Shown one piece after another: positions 35,227 to 45,691 of a stretch of 64,000 nucleotides of DNA. Origin of the DNA: Flavobacterium pectinovorum. GTDB lineage: Bacteria > Bacteroidota > Bacteroidia > Flavobacteriales > Flavobacteriaceae. The stretch spans positions 918,516-982,515 of the forward strand of contig NZ_FRBX01000002.1 of assembly GCF_900142715.1 (NCBI RefSeq), given 5' to 3'. Under the pieces are notes generated by a model. The model saw nothing but the letters and a program-made list of their open reading frames with translations. It searched no databases and was not told where the DNA came from. Position numbers and translations under genes: made by a program. How positions within the stretch are numbered: position 1 is the stretch's first letter; the number at the start of each line of letters is the position of its first letter.

Positions 35227-36480
35227 ATGGAAAATTTAGCATTAATCGATTCATTCTCAGAGTTTAAAGATAATAAACTTATTGATCGTGTAACGCTTAT
35301 GGCAATTTTAGAGGACGTGTTTAGAAATGCATTGAAGAAAAAATACGGTTCTGATGACAACTTCGACATTATTATAAATCCTGATAAAGGGGATATGGAG
35401 ATATGGAGAAGAAGAGTAATCGTTGCTGACGAAGATCTTGATTTTGAGAACGAAGAAATTACCTTGACTGAAGCAAGAATGATTGAAGCGGATTTTGAAA
35501 TTGGTGAAGAAGTTTCTGAAGAAGTTAAATTGATCGATTTAGGAAGAAGAGCTATTTTGGCATTGCGTCAAAACTTAATATCTAAAATTCACGAACACGA
35601 TAATACAAATCTTTACAAGCAATTTAAAGATATTATCGGTGATATTTATACTGCTGAAGTACACCACGTGCGCCCTAGAGTAGTTATCTTAGTAGATGAT
35701 GAAGGAAACGAAATTGTGCTTCCGAAAGAAAAACAAATCCCGTCTGACTTTTTCCGTAAAGGAGATAACGTTCGTGGAATCATTGAAAGTGTTGAATTAA
35801 AAGGAAATAAACCTCAAATTATCATGTCAAGAACTTCTGAAAAGTTCTTGGAAAAATTATTTGAACAAGAAATTCCTGAGGTATTCGACGGTTTAATTAC
35901 AGTTAAAAATGTAGTGCGTATTCCTGGTGAAAAAGCAAAAGTAGCGGTAGATTCTTATGATGATAGAATTGATCCTGTTGGAGCTTGCGTAGGTATGAAA
36001 GGATCTCGTATTCACGGAATTGTTCGTGAATTAGGAAACGAAAATATTGACGTAATCAACTATACAAGCAATATTCAATTGTTTATTACGAGAGCATTAA
36101 GCCCTGCAAAAGTTTCTTCAATCAAAATTGATGAAGAAAACAAAAGAGCTGAAGTTTTCTTAAAATTAGAAGAAGTTTCTAAAGCAATTGGTAGAGGAGG
36201 TCACAATATTAAATTAGCAGGTCAGCTAACAGGTTACGAGTTAGATGTTATTCGTGAAGGAGATGTTGCAGGTGCAACGGCTGATGAAGACGATGTTGAA
36301 TTAACAGAGTTTTCAGACGAAATCGAAGGCTGGGTAATTGAAGAATTTGCTAAAATAGGTTTAGATACTGCAAAAAGTATCTTAAAGCAAGAAGTAGAAG
36401 ATTTAGTAAGAAGAACGGATTTAGAAGAGGAAACTATTCTTGACGTTATGAAAATACTAAAAGAAGAGTTTGATAGTTAG
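35227..36480 (+). CDS. nusA: transcription termination/antitermination factor NusA
   Basis: RNA polymerase-binding factor controlling pausing, termination and antitermination. The 417 residues comprise the N-terminal domain (1-125), an S1 domain, and two KH domains. KH1 contains DPVGACVGMKGSRIHGIVRE near residues 252-271 and KH2 has AIGRGGHNIKLAGQLTGYEL near residues 322-341. The C-terminal acidic repeats of E. coli NusA are absent, as usual outside Proteobacteria. It is followed by infB after 48 bp. Confidence 0.97.
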   Translation: MENLALIDSFSEFKDNKLIDRVTLMAILEDVFRNALKKKYGSDDNFDIIINPDKGDMEIWRRRVIVADEDLDFENEEITLTEARMIEADFEIGEEVSEEVKLIDLGRRAILALRQNLISKIHEHDNTNLYKQFKDIIGDIYTAEVHHVRPRVVILVDDEGNEIVLPKEKQIPSDFFRKGDNVRGIIESVELKGNKPQIIMSRTSEKFLEKLFEQEIPEVFDGLITVKNVVRIPGEKAKVAVDSYDDRIDPVGACVGMKGSRIHGIVRELGNENIDVINYTSNIQLFITRALSPAKVSSIKIDEENKRAEVFLKLEEVSKAIGRGGHNIKLAGQLTGYELDVIREGDVAGATADEDDVELTEFSDEIEGWVIEEFAKIGLDTAKSILKQEVEDLVRRTDLEEETILDVMKILKEEFDS

Positions 36481-36528
36481 TTATCTGCTCTAACAACACA
36501 ACGAAAAAGGTAATAATAAAAAGGTTAT

Positions 36529-39414
36529 ATGTCTGAAGAGAGAGTAATAAGAATAAACAAGGTTTTAAGGGAATTAAATATTTCGTTAGAAAGAGCTGTT
36601 GATTATCTAAAAGATAAGGGGATTGCTATTGATGCAAATCCAAATGCGAAAATTTCTGATAGCGAATTTAATATCCTACAAAGCCAATTTGCGGGCGATA
36701 AGGGGAATAAGGAAGCTTCTAAAGAGGTAGGAGAAGAAAAAAGAAAAGAAAAAGAAGCATTACGTGTTGAGCGTGAGAAAGAAATTGAAGACAAACGCAG
36801 ACAGGACGAAGAGCGCCAAAAACAACAAGAGATTATCAAAGCGAGAGCTGTTGTAACAGGGCCTGTTCAAGTTGGTAAAATAGATTTAAATCCAAAGAAA
36901 CCTGCAGTTGTTTCTACACCACCTGTTGAGGAACCGGCTAAAGTCGAAGAACCAAAGGTAGCTGTTACTCCAACTCAACCAGAAAAACCTGTTCAAAAAG
37001 AAATTGTACAGCCTGAGCCGCCTGTTGTAGCTCCTGTAGTTTCTGAAGAGAAAAAGGTTGAAAAACCTATTATTACAGAGAAAAAAGAAGTAAAAGCTGA
37101 GACTCCTAAAGTAGCATCAGAACCTGTTGTTTCAACAGATCCTGCAACAGCTGAGGAGACCATCACTACTCAATATCAAAAATTATCAGGAACTACTCTT
37201 ACTGGGCAAACAATTGATTTATCTCAATTTAACAAGCCTAAGAAAAAGAAAGAAGATCCTAAGATAACACCAAATAAACCGGGTGCTCCGGGAGCAGGAA
37301 ATAACGCTAACAAAAATAAGCGTAAAAGAATTGCTCCTAAGCCTGGAACTCCGGGTGCGCCAAAACCAGCAACTGGTAATGCGCCGGGGACACCAAATCC
37401 TAATAAAATTACACCAAACACTGGTGGTGGAGGTTTTAATGCAAACAGAAGTGCAAGACCTGGTTTTGTAAAAGGAAACCGTCCGGCTATTGTTGCTAAA
37501 GTTGAGCCAACTGAAGAGGAAGTAAAAAACCAAATTAGAGAAACTCTTGAAAAACTTCAGGGTAAAGGTGGAAAATCAAAAGCAGCTAAATACAGAAGAG
37601 ATAAAAGAGAAACGCACCGTCAGAAATCTGATGATGAGCAAAGAGCACTTGATGAAGGAAGTAAAACTATTAAAGTTACTGAATTTGTTACTGTAGGTGA
37701 AATTGCAATCATGATGGATGTGCCGATTACCAAAGTAATTGGAACTTGTATGTCTCTTGGTATCATGGTAACCATGAACCAACGTTTAGATGCTGAAACA
37801 TTAACAATCGTAGCTGATGAATTTGGTTATGAAGTTGAATTCATTACTGTTGATATCGAAGAAGCTATTGAGGTAGTTGCAGATAAAGAAGAAGATTTAG
37901 TTGTTAGAGCGCCAATCGTTACTGTAATGGGGCACGTCGATCACGGTAAAACATCTTTACTGGATTATATTCGTAAAGAAAATGTTATTGCAGGTGAGTC
38001 TGGAGGAATTACACAGCATATTGGAGCTTACGGAGTAACTCTTGATAACGGTCAAAAAATCGCATTCTTAGATACACCGGGTCACGAGGCGTTTACCGCT
38101 ATGCGTGCACGTGGAGCTCAGGTTACCGATATTGCTATTATCGTTGTAGCTGCGGATGATGATATCATGCCACAAACTAAAGAAGCAATCTCTCATGCAC
38201 AAGCAGCGGGAGTTCCAATTATATTTGCAATCAATAAAATTGATAAACCAAATGCTAATGTTGAGAAAATCAAAGAGCGTTTGGCTGGTATGAATTTACT
38301 TGTTGAAGATTGGGGTGGAAAAATTCAGTCACATGATATTTCTGCAAAAGTCGGAACAGGGGTAAAAGAATTATTAGAGAAGGTTTTATTAGAAGCTGAA
38401 ATACTAGATTTAAAATCTAATCCAAACAAAGCGGCACAAGGAACAGTTGTAGAAGCTTTCTTAGATAAAGGAAAAGGATATGTATCAACAATTTTGGTTC
38501 AACACGGAACATTAAAAGTTGGAGATTATATGTTGGCTGGGAAACATCATGGTAAAATTAAAGCCATGCATGATGAAAGAGGGCATATCGTTATAGAAGC
38601 AGGTCCTTCGACTCCGGTATCTGTTTTAGGTCTTGATGGTGCGGCAACTGCAGGTGATAAGTTTAACGTTTTTGAAGATGAAAAAGAAGCAAAACAAATT
38701 GCATCAAAACGTTCTCAATTAATGCGTGAACAATCTGTACGTACACAACGACATATAACACTTGATGAAATTGGTCGTCGTATCGCTCTTGGTCAGTTTA
38801 AAGAATTAAACGTAATCCTTAAAGGAGACGTTGATGGATCTGTTGAAGCATTGTCAGATTCGTTCTCTAAACTTTCTACAGAAGAAATTCAAATTAATAT
38901 TATCCATAAAGGAGTGGGGGCAATTACTGAAACTGATGTTATGTTGGCTTCTGCATCTGATGCGATTATTATTGGATTTAATGTTCGTCCTGCTGGAAAT
39001 GCTCGACAACTTGCAGATAAGGAAGAAATCGATATCCGTTACTATTCTATTATCTATGCAGCGATAGATGACTTGAAAGATGCAATGGAAGGAATGTTGG
39101 CTCCTGAAATGAAAGAAGAAATTTTAGGAACTGCTGAAATTCGTGAGATTTTCAAAATTTCTAAAGTTGGATCGATTGCAGGTTGTATGGTGATGGATGG
39201 TAAAATTATGAGAACTTCTAAAATCAGAGTTATCAGAGATGGAGTAGTAGTGCATACGGGAGAACTTGTGGCCTTGAAACGTTTCAAAGATGATGTGAAA
39301 GAAGTTTCGAAAGGTTACGATTGTGGTATCCAGATTAAAGGTTATAATGACATTGAAGAAAGAGATGTTATTGAAGCATACCATGAAGTTGCTATCAAGA
39401 AAAAATTGAAATAA
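36529..39414 (+). CDS. infB: translation initiation factor IF-2
   Basis: GTPase that brings initiator tRNA to the 30S subunit. The 961-residue length comes from a long low-complexity N-terminal region (about 60-335, rich in Lys, Glu, Pro and Gly, with [16 protein letters not shown]). The GTPase domain has G1 [12 protein letters not shown] (about 468-479), switch [19 protein letters not shown], and G4 NKIDKPNAN. Domains II to IV follow, ending in [20 protein letters not shown]. It is the last gene of the operon and is followed by a strong terminator. Confidence 0.98.
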   Translation: MSEERVIRINKVLRELNISLERAVDYLKDKGIAIDANPNAKISDSEFNILQSQFAGDKGNKEASKEVGEEKRKEKEALRVEREKEIEDKRRQDEERQKQQEIIKARAVVTGPVQVGKIDLNPKKPAVVSTPPVEEPAKVEEPKVAVTPTQPEKPVQKEIVQPEPPVVAPVVSEEKKVEKPIITEKKEVKAETPKVASEPVVSTDPATAEETITTQYQKLSGTTLTGQTIDLSQFNKPKKKKEDPKITPNKPGAPGAGNNANKNKRKRIAPKPGTPGAPKPATGNAPGTPNPNKITPNTGGGGFNANRSARPGFVKGNRPAIVAKVEPTEEEVKNQIRETLEKLQGKGGKSKAAKYRRDKRETHRQKSDDEQRALDEGSKTIKVTEFVTVGEIAIMMDVPITKVIGTCMSLGIMVTMNQRLDAETLTIVADEFGYEVEFITVDIEEAIEVVADKEEDLVVRAPIVTVMGHVDHGKTSLLDYIRKENVIAGESGGITQHIGAYGVTLDNGQKIAFLDTPGHEAFTAMRARGAQVTDIAIIVVAADDDIMPQTKEAISHAQAAGVPIIFAINKIDKPNANVEKIKERLAGMNLLVEDWGGKIQSHDISAKVGTGVKELLEKVLLEAEILDLKSNPNKAAQGTVVEAFLDKGKGYVSTILVQHGTLKVGDYMLAGKHHGKIKAMHDERGHIVIEAGPSTPVSVLGLDGAATAGDKFNVFEDEKEAKQIASKRSQLMREQSVRTQRHITLDEIGRRIALGQFKELNVILKGDVDGSVEALSDSFSKLSTEEIQINIIHKGVGAITETDVMLASASDAIIIGFNVRPAGNARQLADKEEIDIRYYSIIYAAIDDLKDAMEGMLAPEMKEEILGTAEIREIFKISKVGSIAGCMVMDGKIMRTSKIRVIRDGVVVHTGELVALKRFKDDVKEVSKGYDCGIQIKGYNDIEERDVIEAYHEVAIKKKLK

Positions 39415-39744
39415 AATTGAAATATTTTTCAAATATAAAAATCCCGAGCCATCGGGATTTTTTTTTGTTTTATACTTTTTGAAATTGAATTTCTATGTTT
39501 CAGAGTTGTTTTTTATTCATTCTTTTATAATGGTGGCGTATTTTAAACAAGATGAAATCTAAATAGCTTTCAATTAGACATTGGTAATTAATTGTTTCAA
39601 ATTATAATTACGCATAATTTTTAATGAATTATTGATTTCTTTGTGATAACATTTTTTGTTTTCTGATTGAAGAAATTTTGTTTTATTAATGAAAGTCTTA
39701 AATGAAAATTAGAATAATTCATACAATAAATACACTTATAAATA
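39415..39744. other. AT-rich intergenic region after infB
   Basis: 330 bp. Apart from the infB terminator (39437-39466) nothing coding or structured is recognised. The right end runs into the truncated start of the acid phosphatase pseudogene, so the missing N-terminus of that gene may have been lost here. Confidence 0.6.
39437..39466 (+). terminator. intrinsic terminator of infB
   Basis: aaaaatcccga and tcgggattttt pair around gcca and run into nine T. It ends the rimP-nusA-infB operon. Confidence 0.92.
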
Positions 39745-40475
39745 AAGGTTTTTAAATCTAATGCTATACGTGCCTTTACAAATATTGAGCAGTTAAAGGA
39801 AATTATGCCTGATTTGTTGTGCGGATATTTATCAGAAGACGAAATGCCAAATAGTTTAGTGTTGTTATCACCACCTCCGGAACTTAATTATGAGGCCTTC
39901 ATACTTGACCTGGAGCATGCTAAAAAAGCAGTAGAATCTAAGATAGAATTCGTTTTATACAGGCGGCTAATGATGCAAATTTGTCATTTCCGGCTGCAGT
40001 TAAATCCTTTGAATCTACTTTAGGTATTAAAATTAGTGAGGAAAAAACACCCAAGCTTTATTTATGCGCAGAGTAATGACAGATGCCGGTTTGTCTACAT
40101 ATGCAGCTAAAAATCATTACAATCGAGAACGCCCTTTTGTTGTTAATAATTCTAAAACCTGTACTACGGAGCAAGAGGAAGTATTGTGTAAAATAGGTTC
40201 TTTTCCCTCTGGATACAGCCGTTGGCTGGACTTGGACATTGGTTTTTAGCGAAATTTTTCCCTATAGAGAAGAAATGATTTTAAAACGTGGATACGAGTT
40301 TGGTGAAAGTCGTGTCATTTGTAATGCGCATTTGTATAGTGATGTGGAAATGGGTAGGATTATGGGGAATGAAACCGTAAAGTGTCTTCGTTCTAATCAG
40401 GCTTTCCAAAGAGACTTTGAAGCAGTTAAAGAAGAAGTATTAGGAATAATAGAGCAAAGTAAAGAAAAAGAATAA
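39745..40475 (+). pseudogene. decayed class A non-specific acid phosphatase (PhoN-like)
   Basis: Family motifs appear in sequence order but in changing frames. First frame (39745 to about 39950): NAIRAFTNIEQLKEIMPDLL and NSLVLLSPPPE. Second frame (from about 39960): QAANDANLSFPAAVKSFES. Third frame (from 40064): MRRVMTDAGLSTYAAKNHYN, then RERPFVVNN and GSFPSG. Fourth frame (from about 40215): AVGWTWTLVFSEIFP, GESRVICNAHLYSDVEMGRI. The two signature blocks KxxxxxxRP...PSGH and SRxxxxxH are recognisable, but the PSGH histidine is destroyed by a small deletion at the third frameshift. The signal peptide is also missing. At least three frameshifts make it non-functional. Confidence 0.88.
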
Positions 40476-40583
40476 AAATGATTAATCAGATTTAAAATAA
40501 ATCAGGTAAATTTTGAAACAAAAAACAAAATTATTTTTATTTTGGGGAATCTTTAATATAAATTTATTTTTGTGATTTGGTCA

Positions 40584-40616
40584 TAAAAAAAGCAACTTAA
40601 TTAAGTTGCTTTTTTT
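40584..40616. terminator. bidirectional terminator before the SPOR gene stop
   Basis: aaaaaaagcaactt and aagttgctttttttt-type arms pair around aatt, with A and T runs on both sides. It serves the SPOR gene on the minus strand and formerly the phosphatase on the plus strand. Confidence 0.88.
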
Positions 40617-40620
40617 ATCA

Positions 40621-41010
40621 TTACTTGGTTGGTTTTATTAGAAAAACACTTTTGTATTTTTTCTTAATCTCGACTAAATTTCGTTCAGCTTCTATTCTTG
40701 TTTTAAAATTTCCAACTAAAACTTTGTAGTTGGGAGTATTAAAAATTATAGTACCATCAATATCACTATATTCTCTTTTGAAATCACTCAAGGTCTTTTT
40801 TGCCTCTTCGCTTTTTCCGCTGAATATTTGAATTTTATAAGTTTCGTTTGTGGTTAACGACGTGTTAATTTTACGCTTGTCATTTAATAATTGCTCAAAT
40901 TTAGGGTCTTGATTTAGTGTTAAATTTTGGTCTTGCGCATTAATGTTATATGCTAAAGTTGTCATTATTAATGTTAAGAAAACTTTTTTTGAAGGAGTTA
41001 AAATTCTCAT
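40621..41010 (-). CDS. exported SPOR domain protein
   Basis: A 129-residue protein with a signal peptide (KKVFLTLIMTTLAYNINAQ) and a C-terminal SPOR domain of about 70 residues: ETYKIQIFSGKSEEAKKTLS, then PNYKVLVGNFKTRIEAERNL, ending KKYKSVFLIKP. SPOR domains bind denuded peptidoglycan glycans at division sites. The start at 41010 is preferred to an upstream ATG at 41031, because the TATTTTTG box on the minus strand (41036-41029) would start transcription at about 41022. Confidence 0.88.
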   Translation of the reverse strand: MRILTPSKKVFLTLIMTTLAYNINAQDQNLTLNQDPKFEQLLNDKRKINTSLTTNETYKIQIFSGKSEEAKKTLSDFKREYSDIDGTIIFNTPNYKVLVGNFKTRIEAERNLVEIKKKYKSVFLIKPTK

Positions 41011-41111
41011 AATGTGATGGTTTTTATGCAAAAATAGGATTTAAAGTTTGTATTAAAAATTTTGATATTATTTAGAATTGATATAAATTGATATTTAAGA
41101 GTATTTTAAGG

Positions 41112-41142
41112 TTTTGAGAATAGTTCATAAGTCGTATTTTTG
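41112..41142 (+). promoter_or_regulatory. act-cox operon promoter (TTTTG-N18-TATTTTTG)
   Basis: TTTTG at 41112-41116 and TATTTTTG at 41135-41142 match the Bacteroidetes consensus with 18-bp spacing. The leader to actA is about 80 bases. No other convincing promoter was found between actA and coxA, so the eight genes are probably one unit. Confidence 0.72.
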
Positions 41143-41228
41143 TGCAAGTTTTAAAAGAGGGTATAGATTTTTGCTTAATTAATACAGAAAAAATCATACC
41201 AAAAATTAGTAGATAATTATTATACTAT

Positions 41229-42566
41229 ATGAAAAAGGTGGGTAACCATAATTCGATCTCAAGAAAATTGCTGCTTAGCTTATCGCTAACACTTATTTTC
41301 TCCCTAACTTCATTTGCTCAAGATGCTGCTGCTGCTCCGGCGGCGCCTGAAGCTGCTGCTCCGGCTGCAACTGCAGGCGGTGATCCAGTAAAAGGGAAAG
41401 AACTTTTTAATGCAAATTGCGCTGCATGTCACAAACTAGATGCTAAATCGACAGGTCCTGCTCTACGAGGAGTTGCTGCTAAGCATGAAATGGCTTGGAT
41501 CTACAAGTGGGTTCATAACAGTTCTGACATGATTAAGTCAGGTGATCCTGTTGCAGTAAAACTTTTTGAAGAAAACAACAAGTCTGTAATGACTTCTTTT
41601 CCTCAATTATCTGAAGGTGATATTGATAATATTATCGCTTATACTTCTGAAGAAAAAGCTGTGCCAGCTGCTGGTGCTCCTGGAACTGCTGCATTGCCAA
41701 CAGGTGGTGTGCAGGAAGGAAGTGGAATTTCTAATAATATTATTTTAGGTGCTCTTGCTTTGGTAATGGCTATTTTGGTTGTCATGTTGTTCATGGTAAA
41801 CAAAGTGTTAACTAAAGTTGCTAGTAACAATGGTATTGTAGTCGCTCCTAGAGAGGCAAGAACTCCAATCTGGAAAGCATTTGCTAAAAATCAATTTTTA
41901 GTATTGGTTACTTCTATATTTTTACTTTTGGCAAGTGGTTATTTTGTGTATGGATTTTTGATGCAGGTTGGTGTAGATCAAAACTATGAGCCAATTCAGC
42001 CAATTCACTATTCGCATAAAATTCATGCTGGAGATAACGAGATCAATTGTAAATATTGTCACTCTGCTGCACGTGTAAGTAAAAATGCAGGTATTCCTTC
42101 CTTAAATGTTTGTATGAACTGTCATAAAAATATTTCTGAAGTTGCTGAAACTACAGCTACTGCAGATCACAGTAAAGCATTTTACGATGGTGAAATTCAA
42201 AAGCTGTATGATGCTGTTGGTTGGGATAAAACTAAACAAGTATATACTGGAAAAACTAAGCCTGTAAAATGGGTTCGTATTCATAATTTACCTGATTTTG
42301 TATATTTCAATCACTCACAACACGTTTCTGTTGCAGGAGTTGAATGTCAGACTTGTCACGGTCCGGTACAAGAATTTGAAATCATGAAACAATATTCTAA
42401 ATTAACAATGGGATGGTGCGTTGATTGCCATAGAAAAACTGATGTTAAGATGGAAGGAAACGCATACTATGATAAAATTCATGCTGAACTTTCTAAAAAA
42501 TACGGTGTAGAAAAATTGACTGCAGCGCAAATGGGAGGTTTAGAATGCGGTAAATGCCACTATTAA
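41229..42566 (+). CDS. actA: alternative complex III cytochrome subunit ActA, with fused monoheme domain
   Basis: Multiheme electron-transfer subunit of alternative complex III, which oxidises menaquinol. The 445 residues comprise a signal peptide (1-30), an Ala/Pro-rich linker, a monoheme cytochrome c domain (CAACH at 64-68), an Ala/Pro linker, two hydrophobic segments (about 170-195 and 223-247), and a pentaheme domain with CKYCH, CMNCH, CQTCH, CVDCH and CGKCH. That makes six CxxCH sites where a basic ActA has five. The N-terminal heme could pass electrons on to the oxidase encoded by coxBA. Axial Met/His ligands were not assigned. Confidence 0.92.
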   Translation: MKKVGNHNSISRKLLLSLSLTLIFSLTSFAQDAAAAPAAPEAAAPAATAGGDPVKGKELFNANCAACHKLDAKSTGPALRGVAAKHEMAWIYKWVHNSSDMIKSGDPVAVKLFEENNKSVMTSFPQLSEGDIDNIIAYTSEEKAVPAAGAPGTAALPTGGVQEGSGISNNIILGALALVMAILVVMLFMVNKVLTKVASNNGIVVAPREARTPIWKAFAKNQFLVLVTSIFLLLASGYFVYGFLMQVGVDQNYEPIQPIHYSHKIHAGDNEINCKYCHSAARVSKNAGIPSLNVCMNCHKNISEVAETTATADHSKAFYDGEIQKLYDAVGWDKTKQVYTGKTKPVKWVRIHNLPDFVYFNHSQHVSVAGVECQTCHGPVQEFEIMKQYSKLTMGWCVDCHRKTDVKMEGNAYYDKIHAELSKKYGVEKLTAAQMGGLECGKCHY

Positions 42567-42598
42567 TCGAATTATTAAGATTTTAATATTTATATACA

Positions 42599-45500
42599 AT
42601 GTCATCAAACAAAAAATACTGGAAAAGTGTTGAAGAACTAGAAAATAGTTCTATTGTTGAGGCGCTTAGAAATAACGAATTTGTTGAAGAAATTCCTACG
42701 GATGAATTCTTAGGAAATGCAGATGCTTTAGCTTCATCTGGAACTTCACGTCGTGACTTTTTAAAGTACGTAGGGTTTAGTACAGCAGCTGTTACACTTG
42801 CTGCCTGCGAAGGTCCTGTTCACAAGTCCATCCCTTATGTGTTACAACCGGAACAAATCATTCCTGGTGTTGCAGATTATTATGCAACTACTGTTTTTGA
42901 TGGTTTTGATTTTGCTAACTTATTAGTAAAAACTCGTGAGGGTCGTCCAATTAAAATTGAAAACAATACTATTTCTGGAGCTAAATTTTCAGCCAATGCG
43001 AGAATTCATGCATCTATCTTAGCTTTATATGATAGTATGCGTTTGAAAGAACCTAAATTGGAAGGTAAAAATAGTAGCTGGTCTGCTGTTGACTTGAAAA
43101 TTAAATCAAGTCTTGCTGATGCAAAAGCAAAAGGAGGACAAGTAGTGTTGTTGACTAATACTTTGGCGAGTCCATCTACTGAAAAATTAATAGCTGAGTT
43201 CATCGCTAAGAATCCTAATGCAAAACACGTTGTTTATGATGCGGTTTCTTCATCAGACGCATTAGATGCATTTGAGACTGTATATGGTGAAAGAGCTTTA
43301 GTTGATTATGATTTTTCAAAAGCTTCATTAATCGTTTCTGTTGGTGCTGATTTCTTAGGAGACTGGCAAGGTGGAGGATACGATGCTGGATATGCTCAGG
43401 GACGTATTCCTCAAAATGGAAAAATGTCTCGTCATTTTCAGTTTGAATCAAATATGACATTATCTGGAGCTGCTGCTGATAAGCGTGTCCCAATGACAAC
43501 TGCTGATCAAAAACAAGCTTTAGTTCAAATATACAATATCGTTGCAGGTGCTTCTGTTCCGGTTACTTTAGAAGCTAAGTACAAAACAGAAGTAGTTAAA
43601 GCTGCCCAACAGTTAAGAGCCGCTGGTTCTAAAGGAGTTTTAGTATCTGGAATTGAAGATAAAAATGCTCAATTATTAGTTTTGGCTATCAATCAGGTAT
43701 TGGCTAGTGAAGCTTATAATACAGCTAGTACAAGACAAATTAGAAAAGGTTCTAATGCGGTTGTATCTCAATTAATAAAAGATATGAATGCTGGAAGTGT
43801 TCATACTTTAATCATGAGTGGAATTAATCCTGTTTACACATTAGCTGATTCAGCTTCTTTTGTATCTGGATTGAAAAAAGTAAAAACTTCAGTTGCTTTC
43901 TCTTTAAAAGAAGATGAAACTGCTTCGATTACTACAATTGCTGCTCCTGCACCTCATTACTTAGAATCTTGGGGAGATGTTGAAATTACAAAAGGTACTT
44001 ATAGTTTAACTCAACCAACTATTCGTCCTATATTTAATACAAAACAATTTCAAGATGTTTTATTGTCATTAAACGGAGTTTCTGGAAATTTCTATGATTA
44101 CCTTAAAGTTAATTCAGCTGGTATTATTGTAGGTTCTTCTTGGAATAAAGTATTACATGATGGTATTTTTGTAATTGGCTCTGGTGCATTAGCTGCTGGT
44201 TCTTTTGATTATTCTACTGCTGCAAATGCAGTTTCAAAATCAAAATCAACTGGTGACTTTGAATTAGTATTGTATACCAAAACAGGTATGGGAGACGGAC
44301 AACATGCTAACAACCCATGGTTGCAAGAGTTTCCAGATCCAATCACAAGAGTTTCTTGGGATAACTATGTTACTGTTTCAAATGCAGATGCTAAAAAATT
44401 AGGCTTAACGAATGAAATTGTTGCTAACGGAGGTTTAAACGGAAGTTATGCTACAATTACTACTGCTGATGGTTCTAAATTAGAAAATGTACCAGTAATT
44501 GTTCAGCCAGGACAAGCTATTGGAACAGTTGGTTTAGCTGTTGGTTATGGTCGTAAAGCGGCTTTGAAAGAAGAAATGCAAGTAGGTTTAAATGCTTACG
44601 CTTTATATAAAAACTTTAATAGTGTTCAGTCTGTTTCTATTGCGAAAGCAAATGGAGAGCATGAGTTTGCTTGTGTTCAGGGACAAAAAACATTAATGGG
44701 TAGAGGAGATATCATTAAAGAAACTACTTTAGAGATCTTCAATACTAAAGATGCTAAACACTGGAATGAGCAACCAATGGTATCATTAGATCACCAGGAG
44801 GTTGAAGCTACAACAGTCGATTTATGGGAATCATTTGATCGTTCTACAGGACATCACTTTAATCTTTCAATTGACTTAAATGCTTGTACAGGATGTGGAG
44901 CATGTGTTATTGCTTGTCATGCTGAAAACAACGTTCCTGTTGTTGGTAAAGCAGAAGTTAGAAGAAGCCGTGATATGCACTGGTTGCGTATTGACAGATA
45001 TTATTCTTCTGAAAGTACTTTTGAAGGTGATAACGAAAGAAAAGAAAATATCGCTGGTTTATCTAGTTCATTATCTACATTTAATGAAATGGAAAAACCT
45101 GGAGATAATCCACAAGTTGCTTTCCAACCAGTAATGTGTCAACACTGTAACCACGCACCGTGTGAAACAGTTTGTCCGGTTGCTGCTACATCTCACGGTC
45201 GTCAAGGTCAAAACCATATGGCATACAACAGATGTGTTGGTACTCGTTATTGTGCAAACAACTGTCCTTATAAAGTACGTCGTTTCAACTGGTTCTTGTA
45301 CAACAAAAACAGTGAATTCGATTACCACATGAATGATGATTTAGGTCGTATGGTATTAAACCCAGACGTAAACGTTCGTTCTCGTGGAGTTATGGAAAAA
45401 TGTTCATTCTGTATCCAAAGTACACAAGCTGTTATTCTTGAGGCAAAACGTCAAGGTAGAGTTGTGGCAAAAGATGAATTCAACAATGCTTGTGCGTGTT

Positions 45501-45658
45501 CTGCAGCTTGTTCATCTGGAGCAATGGTGTTTGGAGATGTAAATGATAAAGAAAGCGCTGTGGCTAAATTAGCAGAAAGCGAAAGAATGTATCATTTATT
45601 AGAGCATGTTGGTACAAAACCAAATGTTTTCTATCACGTAAAAGTTAGAAATACTTAG
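42599..45658 (+). CDS. actB: alternative complex III iron-sulfur subunit ActB
   Basis: A 1019-residue fusion of a molybdopterin-oxidoreductase-like domain (about 30-720, lacking an obvious cofactor-cysteine motif) and a C-terminal four-cluster ferredoxin domain. The cluster motifs include CTGCGACVIACHAENNVP, CQHCNHAPCETVCP, CVGTRYCANNCPYKVRRFNW and CSFCIQ with CACSAACSSGAM. A GTSRRDFLKYVGFS motif near residues 48-61 is a twin-arginine signal, so the protein is probably Tat-exported. It sits 32 bp after actA. Confidence 0.95.
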   Translation: MSSNKKYWKSVEELENSSIVEALRNNEFVEEIPTDEFLGNADALASSGTSRRDFLKYVGFSTAAVTLAACEGPVHKSIPYVLQPEQIIPGVADYYATTVFDGFDFANLLVKTREGRPIKIENNTISGAKFSANARIHASILALYDSMRLKEPKLEGKNSSWSAVDLKIKSSLADAKAKGGQVVLLTNTLASPSTEKLIAEFIAKNPNAKHVVYDAVSSSDALDAFETVYGERALVDYDFSKASLIVSVGADFLGDWQGGGYDAGYAQGRIPQNGKMSRHFQFESNMTLSGAAADKRVPMTTADQKQALVQIYNIVAGASVPVTLEAKYKTEVVKAAQQLRAAGSKGVLVSGIEDKNAQLLVLAINQVLASEAYNTASTRQIRKGSNAVVSQLIKDMNAGSVHTLIMSGINPVYTLADSASFVSGLKKVKTSVAFSLKEDETASITTIAAPAPHYLESWGDVEITKGTYSLTQPTIRPIFNTKQFQDVLLSLNGVSGNFYDYLKVNSAGIIVGSSWNKVLHDGIFVIGSGALAAGSFDYSTAANAVSKSKSTGDFELVLYTKTGMGDGQHANNPWLQEFPDPITRVSWDNYVTVSNADAKKLGLTNEIVANGGLNGSYATITTADGSKLENVPVIVQPGQAIGTVGLAVGYGRKAALKEEMQVGLNAYALYKNFNSVQSVSIAKANGEHEFACVQGQKTLMGRGDIIKETTLEIFNTKDAKHWNEQPMVSLDHQEVEATTVDLWESFDRSTGHHFNLSIDLNACTGCGACVIACHAENNVPVVGKAEVRRSRDMHWLRIDRYYSSESTFEGDNERKENIAGLSSSLSTFNEMEKPGDNPQVAFQPVMCQHCNHAPCETVCPVAATSHGRQGQNHMAYNRCVGTRYCANNCPYKVRRFNWFLYNKNSEFDYHMNDDLGRMVLNPDVNVRSRGVMEKCSFCIQSTQAVILEAKRQGRVVAKDEFNNACACSAACSSGAMVFGDVNDKESAVAKLAESERMYHLLEHVGTKPNVFYHVKVRNT

Positions 45659-45691
45659 TAAAATTATTAATAAGAAACAATATAAAGGATT

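Noticed and set aside
40064..40475. Two separate small genes (61 and 78 codons)
   Set aside because: Both align in order with one acid phosphatase, and their frames join at a small deletion, so they are pieces of a pseudogene.
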